A stretch of DNA of 64,000 bases from Eutreptiella sp. 'Long Island Sound 2002' (lineage: Eukaryota; Euglenozoa; Euglenophyceae; Eutreptiales; Eutreptiaceae). Position numbers and translations under genes: made by a program. The stretch's first letter is position 1. Each line of letters opens with the position of its first letter. Of the stretch, positions 42,174 to 51,439 are shown in pieces. The notes beneath the pieces were generated by a model. The model had not been told where the DNA came from. It ran no database searches and saw only the letters and a list, made by a program, of their open reading frames with translations. The stretch spans positions 170,196,245 to 170,260,244 of the forward strand of contig OZ038380.1 of NCBI GenBank assembly GCA_964036045.1. The letters run 5' to 3'.

Positions 42174-42563
42174 GTTGGGCAGCGGTTGGTCGCCAATCCG
42201 CTGGGCGATTGGAATGACAAAAGCCTCGTCGATGGTCATGTGTTCGCTGGTCCACTGCACTTCGGTGCGCGCCTCATACAACCCGCAGCGCACCAGCCAA
42301 TACGCGCTGTACCTCCCCCCAAACAAGTCCGAGTCGACGTGAGCGGAGAGCAAATGCACGCGCAACTGCCGGAACGTGGGCTCCAAGTAGCACGTGACCG
42401 GCAGCGAATTGGCGGTGCTGACGTCGCGGAAGGCCCCCACGCCGCCGGGGGGCCGCCCATCGCTCGACTGATCGGTGGTATCCGATCTTCCCGAGCTTCC
42501 CAGACTGGAGAACTTGCCCAAGGGGGACTCCACTATTTCTTGGGTGATGAGCGCCTTGACTTC
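42174..42563 (-). CDS. MCTP-like protein, N-terminal C2 exon
   Basis: 130 codons, phase 0 at both ends. The acceptor TGTCTGTTACAG|GAA is excellent and the donor is CCCAAC|GTGTGC. It reads EVKALITQEIVESPLGKFSS, a Ser/Asp/Gly-rich linker, then FRQLRVHLLSAHVDSDLFGG, RYSAYWLVRCGLYEARTEVQ and WTSEHMTIDEAFVIPIAQRI. L-x-V-x-L-x-x-A-x-x-D-x-D-x-F-G-x-x-S-x-Y starts a C2 domain, and T-E-V-x-W..IDEAFVIPI is the matching beta4-beta5 part. Upstream minus-strand frames (for example PVLDRAGYLEIILSVVDALA at about 42790-42900) suggest more exons, which I cannot place. Confidence 0.68.
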
Positions 42564-42569
42564 CTGTAA

Positions 42570-43230
42570 CAGACAGTGCCACGTCCAATGTGCCGACGCG
42601 GCCCACACACCCCAACCCTCAGCCTCAGCGGCCTCCAGATAAGCAAGCCCCGCACGCCCCCCATCGAGCACGAGAAACGCGCTGCAGCGAAGGGGAGGGG
42701 GCTGGCCTGCACGACAGCCGCAGCCGGCGAAAGCCCACGTGATATCATCTCCCCTGTTCGCCCAACCCCCCGCAGCCGGGCCTGCTGCGCAGCATCCGGT
42801 GCCAAAGCGTCTACCACTGACAGGATGATTTCCAGATATCCCGCCCGATCCAGCACCGGGGGAAGAGTAGGCACCGCGACGGTAAAACCACACAACACCA
42901 CAGAGAATGGGCCAAAACAAAGCCTCGTGCGGGCATAATGGCAACAGCGTATCTCGCACGAGACACGACGCAGGCACCACATGCGATGAACATGGGGCGC
43001 CTCGGCCGGACGGGGGAGAAGGGGGGGGACAAGGGAATGGGGTGGGGTGGGGGGGTGTATGGGATGCTCGTTTGTGCTGCCCGCAGAATTGGAGGGGGGG
43101 GTGTCGCAATCCCGTCCCGGTCCCGATCCGCAGATGTGGGCCAAACAGCGGAGGAGTGCCAATGCAGCACAACGGAGAACGAGGTACTGTGCGTGCACTT
43201 CCCGGGGCTCTGGGACCCAAGGACACACCT
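42570..43230. other. Possible further 5' exon sequence of the MCTP-like gene; borders unclear
   Basis: Minus-strand segments such as LCGFTVAVPTLPPVLDRAGY then LEIILSVVDALAPDAAQQAR look protein-like, but no phase-consistent splice pair could be chosen. The right part borders the 12-bp satellite. Confidence 0.3.
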
Positions 43231-43234
43231 GTCA

Positions 43235-45490
43235 TTTCCCCGAATAGGCCCCCTAATAGGCCGGTTATTAGTCCCCCTATCAGGCCTCCAAATAGGCCCC
43301 CTAATAGCCCCCCCAATAGGCCCCCCAATAGGCCCCCCAATAGGCCACCGAATAGGCGCCCTAATAGGCCCCGCAATAGGCCCCCCATTAGGCCCCCCAA
43401 TAGGCCCCCCAATAGGCCCCCCAATAGGCTCCCCAATAGGCCCCCCAATAGGCCCCCTTGATAGGCCCCCTAATAGGCCCCCGAATAGGCCCCCCAATAG
43501 GCCTCCTAATAGGCCCCCCAATAGGCCCCCCAATAGGCCTCCCAATAGGCCCCCCAATAGGCCCCCTAATAGGCCCCCCAATAGGCCCCCTTGATAGGCC
43601 CCCCAATAGGCCCCCCAATAAGCCCCCCAATAGGCCCCCCAATAGGCCCCCCAATAGGCCTCCCAATAGGCCCCCCAATAGGCCCCCAATAGGCCCCCCA
43701 ATAGGCCCCCCAATAGGCCCCCCAATAGGCCCCCCAATAGGCCCCCTAATAGGCCCCCCAATAGGCCCCGTAATAGGCCCCCCAATGGGCCCCCCAATAG
43801 GCCCCCCAATAGGCTCCCCAATAGGCCCCCCAATAGGCCCCCCAATAGGCTCTCCAATAGGCCCCCCAATAGGCCCGCCAATAGGCCCCCCAATAGGCCC
43901 CCCAATAGGCCCCCCAATAGGCCCCCCAATAGGCCCCCCAATAGGCCTCCCAATAGGCCCCCCAATAGGCCCCCTAATAGGCCCCCCAATAGGCCCCGTA
44001 ATAGGCCCCCCAATAGGCCCCCCAATAGGCCCCCCAATAGGCTCCCCAATAGGCCCCCTAATAGGCCCCCCAATAGGCCCCCCAAATAGGCCTCCCAATA
44101 GGCCCCCCAATAGACCCCCTAATAGGCCCCCCAATAGGCCCCCCAATAGGCCCCCTAATAGGCCCCCCAATAGGCTCCCTTGATAGGCCCCCCAATAGGC
44201 CCCCCAATAGGCCCCCCAATAGGCTCCCTTGATAGGCCCCCCAATAGGCCCCCCAATAGGCTCTCCAATAGCCCCCCCAATAGGCCCGCCAATAGGCCCC
44301 CCAATAGGCCCCCTAATAGGCCCCCCAATAGGTCCCCTAATAGGCCCCCCAATAGGCCCCCCAATAGGCCCCCCAATAGGCCCCCCAATAGGCCTCCCAA
44401 TAGGCCCCCCAATAGGCCCCCTAATAGGCCCCCCAATAGGCCCCGTAATAGGCCCCCCAATAGGCCCCCCAATAGGCCCCCCAATAGGCTCCCCAATAGG
44501 CCCCCCAATAGGCCCCCCAATAGGCTCTCCAATAGGCCCCCCAATAGGCCCCCCAATAGGCCCCCCAATAGGCCCCCCAATAGGCCCCCCAATAGGCCCC
44601 CCAATAGGCCCCCTAATAGGCCCCCCAATAGGCCTCCCAATAGGCCCCCCAATAGGCCCCCCAATAGGCCCCCCAATAGGCCCCCCAATAGGGCCCCCAA
44701 TAGGCCCCCCAAATAGGCCCCCCAATAGGCCCCCCAATAGGCCCCCTAATAGGCCCCCCAATAGGCCCCCCAATAGGCCCCCCAATAGGCCCCCTAATAG
44801 GCCCCCCAATAGGCCCCCCAATAGGCCCCCTTGATAGGCCCCCTAATAGGCTCCCTTGATAGGCCCCCCAATAGGCCCCCCAATAGGCTCTCCAATAGCC
44901 CCCCCAATAGGCCCCCCAATAGGCCCCCTAATAGGCCCCCCAATAGGTCCCCTAATAGGCCCCCCAATAGGCCCCCCAATAGGCCCCCCAATAGGCCCCC
45001 CAATAGGCCCCTCAATAGGCCCCCCAATAAACCCCCCAATAGGCCTCCCAATAGGCCCCCCAATAGGCCCCCCAATAGGCCTCCCAATAGGCCCCCCAAT
45101 AGGCCCCCCAATAGGCCCCCCAATAGGCCCCCCAATAGGCCCCCCAATAGGCCCCCCAATAGGCCCCCCAATAGGCCCCCAATAGGCCCCCCAATAGGCC
45201 TCCCAATAGGCCTCCCAATAGGCCCCCCGATAGGCCTCCCAATAGGCCTCCCAATAGGCCCGCCAATAGGCCTCCCAATAGGCCCCCCAATAGGCTCCCT
45301 TGATAGGCCCCCCAATAGGCCCCCCAATAGGCCTCCCAATAGGCCCCCCAATAGGCCCCCCAATAGGCCCCCCAATAGGCCCCCCAGAAGGCCTCCCAAT
45401 AGGCCCCCCAATAGGCCCCCCAATAGGCCTCCCAATAGGCCCCCCAATAGGCCCCCCAATAGGCCCCCCAATAGGCCCCCCGAGATCAGC
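43235..45490. repeat. 12-bp satellite (AATAGGCCCCCC), array 1
   Basis: About 185 copies of AATAGGCCCCCC, with variants CTAATAGG, CCTTGATAGG, CTCCCAATAGG and CCGTAATAGG. The unit is four codons long, so all frames stay open: (NRPP)n and (IGPP)n on plus, (GGLL)n, (GGPI)n and (GAYW)n on minus. None is a gene. On the minus strand each unit has GGGGGG, giving regularly spaced G runs with 6-base loops. The left edge (43235-43330) is diverged. Confidence 0.97.
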
Positions 45491-45780
45491 CCAGGGCCCA
45501 TCCCTGCCACCCCCCGAGGGTGCCCCCCGAGGGAGAACGGTGCTGTGCTGTGAGGGACAGGCACCCTCCCCTGTCGTGCACCCGGGCCACCCAGCCTCAC
45601 CTGCGCTCTCCCTTCCCAGGGTTCGCGCCCCTGCCGCACCGCCATATCCCCCGCGCGTACTCGTGACCGTGCCGACGTGCGAAGGGACGAGCAGTGGCCT
45701 CCGTCTCGACGCGGGGGCCGCCGCGTGTGGGGGGGCCTGAGTGCTGCTGATGGCAATCTATTGGTGCAGACGAGGAGTTG
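45490..45780 (+). other. Unique segment between arrays; possible short exon
   Basis: A CTCTCCCTTCCCAG at about 45619 is a good plus-strand acceptor. It is followed in one frame by VRAPAAPPYPPRVLVTVPTC then EGTSSGLRLDAGAAACGGA and a stop. It might be an exon of the same plus-strand gene as 49866-51168, or a separate remnant. No family recognised. Confidence 0.25.
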
Positions 45781-45784
45781 GACC

Positions 45785-47610
45785 CCGTGCCCCGTGCGAC
45801 TGCCGTGGGGCTGGGCCCCAAAAGCCGAGAGGGGCAGGGCCCCGTGCGATCACCGAGGGGCTGGGCCCCAGAAGCCGAGTGGGGCAGGGCCCCGTGCGAC
45901 CGCCGAGGGGCTGGGCCCCAAAAGCCGAGTGGGGCAGGGCCCCGTGCGATCACCGAGGGGCTGGCTGGGCCCCAGAAGCCGAGTGGGGCAGGGCCCCGTG
46001 CGATCACCGGGGGGCTGGGCCCCAGAAGCCGAGTGGGGCAGGGCCCCGTGCGCCCGCCGTGGGGCTGGGCCCCAGAAGCAGAGTGGGGCAGGGCCCCGTG
46101 GGAACGCCGAGGGGCTGGGCCCCGGAAGCCGAGTGGGGCAGGGCCCCGTGTGATCATCCTGGGGCTGGGCCCCAAAAGCCGAGTGGGGCAGGGCCCCGTG
46201 CGAACGCCTTGGGGCTGGGCCCCAGAAGCCGAGTGGGGCAGGGCCCCGTGCGATCACCGAGGGGCTGGGCCCCGGAAGCCGAGAGGGGCAGGGCCCCGTG
46301 CGACCGCCGTGGGGCTGGGCCCCAGAAGCCGAGTGGGGCAAGGCCCCGTGCGAACGCCGAGGGGCTGGGCCCCAGAAGCCGAGAGGGGCAGGGCCCCGTG
46401 CGAACGCCTTGGGGCTGGGCCCCAGAAGCCGAGTGGGGCAGGGCCCCGTGCGAATGCCGAGGGGCTGGGCCCCGGAAGCCGAGTGGGGCAGGGCCCCGTG
46501 CGACCGCCGTGGGGCTGGGCCGCAGAAGCCGAGTGGGGCAAGGCCCCGTGCGAAAGCCGTGGGGCTGGGCCCCAGAAGCCGAGAGGGGCAGGGCCCCATG
46601 CGACCGCCGTGGGGCTGGGCCCCAGAAGCCGAGTGGGGCAGGGCCCCGTGCGACCGCCGTGGGGCTGGGCCCCAGAAGCCGAGTGGGGCAGGGCCCCGTG
46701 CGACCGCCGAGCGGCTGGGCCGCGGAAGCCGAGTGGGGCAGGGCCCCGTGCGACCGCCGTGGGGCTGGGCCCCAGAAGCCGAGAGGGGCAGGGCCCCGTG
46801 CGAACGCCGTGGGGCTGGGCCCCAGAAGCCGAGAGGGGCACGGCCCCGTGCGACCGCCATGCGGCTGGGCCCCAGAAGCCGAGAGGGGCAGGGCCCCGTG
46901 ACACCGCCGAGGGGCTGGGCCCCAGAAGCCGAGTGGGGCAGGGCCCCGTGCGAACGCCGAGGGGCTGGGCCCCTGAAGCCGAGTGGGGCAGGGCCCCGTG
47001 CGACCGCCTTGGGGCTGGGTCCCAGAAGCCGAGTGGGGCAGGGCCCCGTGAGACCGCCGAGGGGCAGGGCCCCGTGCGACCGCCGTGGGGCTGGGCCCCA
47101 GAAGCCGAGTGGGGCAAGCCCCCGTGCGAACGCCGTGGGGCTGGGCCCCAGAAGCCGAGAGGGGCAGGGCCCCGTGCGAACGCCGAGGGGCTGGGCCCCA
47201 GAAGCTGAGTGGGGCAGGGCCCCGTGCGACCGCCTTGGGGCTGGGCCCCAGAAGCCGAGTGGGGCAGGGCCCCGTGAGACCGCCAAGGGGCTGGGCCCCA
47301 GAAGCCGAGTGGGGCAGGGCCCTGTGCGAACGCCAATGGGCTGGGCCCCAAAAGCCGAGTGGGGCAGGGCCCCGTGCGACCGCCGAGGGGCTGGGCCCCA
47401 CAAGCCGAGTGGGGCAAGGCCCCGTGCGAACGCCGAGGGGCTGGGCCCCAGAAGCAGAGAGGGGCGGGGCCTCATGCGACCGCCGTGGGGCTGGACCCCA
47501 GAAGCCGAGTGGGGCAGGGCCCCGTGCGACCGCCTTGGGGCTGGGCCCCAGAAGCCGAGAGGGGCAGGGCCCCGTGCGACCGCCGTGGGGCTGGGCCCCA
47601 TAAGCAGTTC
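45785..47610 (+). repeat. 50-bp satellite (GGGGCTGGGCCCCAGAAGCC...)
   Basis: About 36 head-to-tail copies of a 50-bp unit: GGGGCTGGGCCCCAGAAGCC, then GAGTGGGGCAGGGCCCCGTG, then CGACCGCCGT. Variation is mostly at a few positions (GAG/GAC, CGACC/CGAAC, CGAG/CGTG/CTTG). One copy near 45955-46010 is longer by an extra GGCT step and one near 47055-47080 is shortened. Each unit carries inner inverted repeats (GGGGCTGGGCCCC, GGGCAGGGCCC). All six frames are open for long stretches, an artefact of composition. Confidence 0.97.
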
Positions 47611-47727
47611 CAAGTGGGGTGCAGTGGTCCTCGGAGGCGGAGTGTGCTGTGACTACTCCGATGACTGCGCCGCTCCCGGGGGATCTACCTAGACAGGTCC
47701 GTCTCATTTTTCAAGTCGGGAGAGTCC

Positions 47728-49865
47728 AACCCAACCCAACCCAACCCCAATAGGCCCCCCAATAGGCCCCCCAATAGGCCCCCCAATAGGCTCCCCAATA
47801 GGCTCCCCAATAGTCCCCCTAATAGGCCCCCCAATAGGCCCCCCAATGGGCCCTCCAATAGGCGCCCCAATAGGCCCCCCAATAGGCCCCCCAATAGGCT
47901 CCCCAATAGGCCCCCCAATAGGCCCCCCAATAGTCCCCCTAATAGGCCCCCTAACAGGCCCCCCAATAGGCCCCCTAATAGGCCCCCCAATAGGCCCCCC
48001 AATAGGCCCTCCAATAGGCCCCCCAATAGGCCCCCTAATAGGCCCCCTAATAGGCCCCCCAATAGGCCCCCTAATAGGCCCCCCAATAGGACCCCCAATA
48101 GGCCCCCCAATAGGCCTCCCAATAGGCCCCCCAAAAGGCCCCCCAATAGGCCCCCCAATAGGCCCCCCAATAGGCCCCCCAATAGGCCCCCCAATAGGCC
48201 CCCCAATAGGCCCCCCAATAGGCCCCCCAATAGGCCTCCCAATAGGCCCCCCAATAGGCCCCCTAATAGGCCCCCCACTAGGCCCCCCAATAGGCCCCCC
48301 AATAGGCCCCCCAATAAGCTCCCCAATAGGCCCCCCAATAGGCCCCCCAATAGGCTCTCCAATAGGCCCCCCAATAGGCCCCCCAATAGGCCCCCCAATT
48401 GGCCCCCTAATAGGCCCCCCAATAGGTCCCTCAATAGGCCCCCCAATAAACCCCCCAATTGGCCTCCCAATAGGCCCCCCAATAGGCCCCCCAATAGACC
48501 TCCCAATAGGCCCCCCAATAGGCCCCCTAATGGGCCCCCCAATAGGCCCCCCAATAGGCCCCCCAATAGGCCCCCCAATAGGCCCCCCAATAGGCCCCCA
48601 ATAGGCCCCCCAATAGGCCCCCCAATAGGCCTCCCAATAGGCCCCCCGATAGGCGTCCCAATAGGCCTCCCAATAGGCCCCCCAATAGGCCCCCCAATAG
48701 GCTCCCCAATAGGCCCCCCAATAGGCCCCCCAATAGGCCCCCCAATAGGCCCCCCAATAGGCCCCCCAATAGGCCCCCCAATAGGCCCCCCAATAGGCCC
48801 CCCAATAGGCCCCCCAATAATCCCCCAATAGGCCCCCCAATAGGCCCCCCAATAGCCCCCCAATAGGCTCCCCAATAGGCCCCTCAATAGGCCCCCCAAT
48901 AGGCCCCCTAATAGGCCACCTAACAGGCCCCCCATTAGGCCCCCTAATAGGCCCCCCAATAGGCCCCCTCGAGGGCCCCCCAATAGGCCCCCCAATAGGC
49001 CCCCCAATAGGCCCCCCAATAGGCCCTCCAATAGGCCCCCTAATAGGCCCCCTAATAGGCCCCCTAATAGGCCCCCTAATAGGCCCCCTAATAGGCCCCC
49101 TAATAGGCCCCCCAATAGGCCCCCCAATAGGCCCCCCAATAGGCCCCCCAATAGGCCCCCCAATAGGCCCCCTAATGGGCCCCGCAATAGGCCCCCCAAT
49201 AGGGCCCCCAATAGGCTCCCCAATAGGCCCCCCAATAGGCCCCCTAATAGGCCCCCCAATAGGCCCCCCAATAGGCTCCCCAATAGGCCCCCCAATAGGC
49301 CCCCCAATTGGGCCCCCCAATAGGCCCCCTAATAGGCCCCCCAATAGGCCCCCCAATAGGCCCCCCAATAGGCCCCCCAATAGGCCCCCCAATAGGCCCC
49401 CCAATAGGCCCCCTAATGGGCCCCGCAATAGGCCCCCCAATAGGGCCCCCAATAGGCTCCCCAATAGGCCCCCCAATAGGCCCCCTAATAGGCCCCCCAA
49501 TAGGCCCCCCAATAGGCTCCCCAATAGGCCCCCCAATAGGCCCCCCAATTGGGCCCCCCAATAGGCCCCCTAATAGGCCCCCCAATAGGCCCCCCATTAG
49601 GCCCCCCATTAGGCCCGCCAATAGGCCCCCCAATAGGCCCCCCAATAGGCCCCCCAATTGGGCCCCCCAATAGGCCCCCTAATAGGCCCCCCAATAGGCC
49701 CCCCAATAGGCTCCCCAATAGGCCCCCCAATAGGCCCCCCAATAGGCCCCCCAATAGGCCCTCCAATAGGCCCCCCAATAGGCCCGCCAATAGGCCCCCC
49801 AATAGGCCCCCTAATGGGCCCCGCAATAGGCCCCCCAGTAGGCCCCCCAATAGGCCCCCTAATAG
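47728..49865. repeat. 12-bp satellite (AATAGGCCCCCC), array 2
   Basis: The same 12-mer as array 1, about 175 copies, introduced by a short (CCCAA)n run (47728-47749). It ends at TAATAG directly at the start of the exon at 49866. Larger blocks recur within it, for example the segment near 49160-49310 reappears at about 49395-49555. Confidence 0.97.
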
Positions 49866-50183
49866 CGCGATCTCTGGCTCCGTGCACAACATACTACGGG
49901 GCTCCTGAATGTACTCTCACGACTCAATGCCGAGGCCCATAACCTCGCCCAGACTGCTCTCTCCAGAGCAATACCACACACGATACCCCTTGCGACTGCA
50001 CTGCAGGGTTCCACGGTCGCCACCATTGACGGGGTAGTTGTTCTTGATCCAGCGGCTCACATGGACGACCTCTATGCCCAGGCAACTAGCCGCCACCCTG
50101 TGCCTCAGCTGGCTGGCTGGGACGGTGCGGCATGGGCAGAAGTATGCCTCACGGGCTCCCTCCCGGAGCATGACGTACGACGG
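49866..50183 (+). CDS. Plus-strand gene of unknown function, exon upstream of the finger exon
   Basis: An open stretch of 106 codons begins right after the array's last TAATAG, which could serve as the splice acceptor behind a C-rich tract. It ends at CGACGG|GTAATG, a strong donor. It reads RDLWLRAQHTTGLLNVLSRL, then NAEAHNLAQTALSRAIPHTI and PLATALQGSTVATIDGVVVL, then DPAAHMDDLYAQATSRHPVP, and ends SLPEHDVRR. Composition and lack of repetition argue for true coding. No family recognised. The 5' part of the gene would have to lie beyond the satellite. Confidence 0.45.
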
Positions 50184-50233
50184 GTAATGCTTCTACGCCT
50201 CTTGGCCTTAGCCCCCCCCCCCCCCCCCTTCAG

Positions 50234-51168
50234 TGGGCTGCCACCCCTGCCCCTTCTGTTTGTTGGCTGTGCACGACCTGCCAGCCCATATTCGTGCTCA
50301 TTGTGCGCAGGCTTATCTGGCCACACTGACTGCGGCGTGTGCTCTGTGGCGCTCTACACCCGCGCTCAGAGTGTTACAGCGGCGCCAGACCGCCTCACAC
50401 ACCTCTGCGGCCCTGGAAATTAGAGGAGGTCTCACAATCTGTGACCCTGTGACTTCCACAGCAATTGGGGTGCGCGCCGATGCCGTGGCCCCCACACTCT
50501 GCGACACAGCAGGAGCTCGCAGGATAGAAGTTTGTTCTCTGGGTGGCCTTTGGCACACTGCAGTGTGCCCCCCAGACCGCGCCGCTTTTTCGGTTACGGA
50601 GCGAGTTTATATTACGCGCCGGTTGATGAGTGCTGCTGATGCAGCTCGCCCCCGGCAGCAATTCTTGCCGGTGGCACTGGCGCTCCCTCTCACGCTGGCG
50701 GGGCGCCCTGTCCGCTGGATGCCCACCGTGCCCCACGCCCAGCCCCATGTGCTGGTGCGGAGCCCGGCCAGCGCTATGGACGTACAGCACAGCCTACTTC
50801 TGTCCGTGGTGCTGCGGTCCCTTCCTTGGACCAAGCTGTACACTTTTGCCTACCCTGTCCTCCCCATCCCACCGCCACGTACTGCCCCACCCACTACCCC
50901 TTTATATGTCATATGTGCGCTGGGTGCAGATGCAGTGGAATGGCGGCACCTGCAGCGCTGGGCGGCAGGCACTACACCCTGCCTTGCGATTCTGCCTGCC
51001 AACTGGGACCCAACGCAAGCCATGTCCGCGTGGGCCCCAGTGCGTGTCGTATATGCCTGCCCTGGGCTGCAAATAGCCTGCTCACATGGAGTCCCGTGGG
51101 ACAACGCTGCACTGAGAACGGAAGAACAGCTGGAAAAGTACCACCAACGCTCAGTGCTCGTGTTGTGA
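50234..51168 (+). CDS. Plus-strand gene of unknown function, last exon with C2H2-like finger
   Basis: The exon follows a C run of about 17 and TTCAG. It reads GCHPCPFCLLAVHDLPAHIR then AHCAQAYLATLTAACALW, a C-x2-C-x9-H-x3-H finger with a further Cys, followed by about 280 residues without recognisable domain, ending EQLEKYHQRSVLVL and a stop at 51168. There is no ATG at the start, so it is an exon. The reading frame would require one base from the preceding exon, whereas the best upstream donor (50183) ends in phase 0. Either another donor is used or the C run carries a length error. It may be a cellular gene or a retroelement ORF with a DNA-binding finger. Confidence 0.5.
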
Positions 51169-51425
51169 GGGGGGCAACGGGTTGGAGGAGGGCACATGTT
51201 GGGACAAGGCGCCCCAGAGGTGGATCCCGGCGTGCCTGAGCACACGCAGCCGCACACCCGACACGACGAGTACGCGTCGAGCGCGAGACGCACGCACCAG
51301 ACTACGCGCAGACCCCTGAGCACGCTCTGGGCCCCCTGAGGGTGGGGTGAATGCCCTAGCGTACGCCGGAGGCCGCCACCGGCAAAGCGAGGGGCCGCTC
51401 CCAAGCAGCCAATACGGCACGACCC
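51169..51425. other. 3' flank of the plus-strand gene; nothing recognised
   Basis: GC-rich unique sequence without a coding signal. It ends in a short CTAACCTAACCTAACCTAA run at 51427-51446, at the border of the next array. Confidence 0.5.
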
Positions 51426-51439
51426 AACTAACCTAACCT

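Noticed and set aside
43388-44821. Open frame of 477 codons, and similar frames of 450-680 codons in the 12-bp arrays
   Set aside because: They are direct translations of a 12-bp satellite (four codons), open on both strands in parallel, with GGLL, GGPI, PPNR or IGPP periods and no unique sequence. No sign of coding selection.
45850-47707. Frames of 464-587 codons in the 50-bp satellite, both strands
   Set aside because: All six frames are open because the unit lacks stop codons in any register. The 50-bp period rotates the frame, so no consistent protein repeat is maintained.
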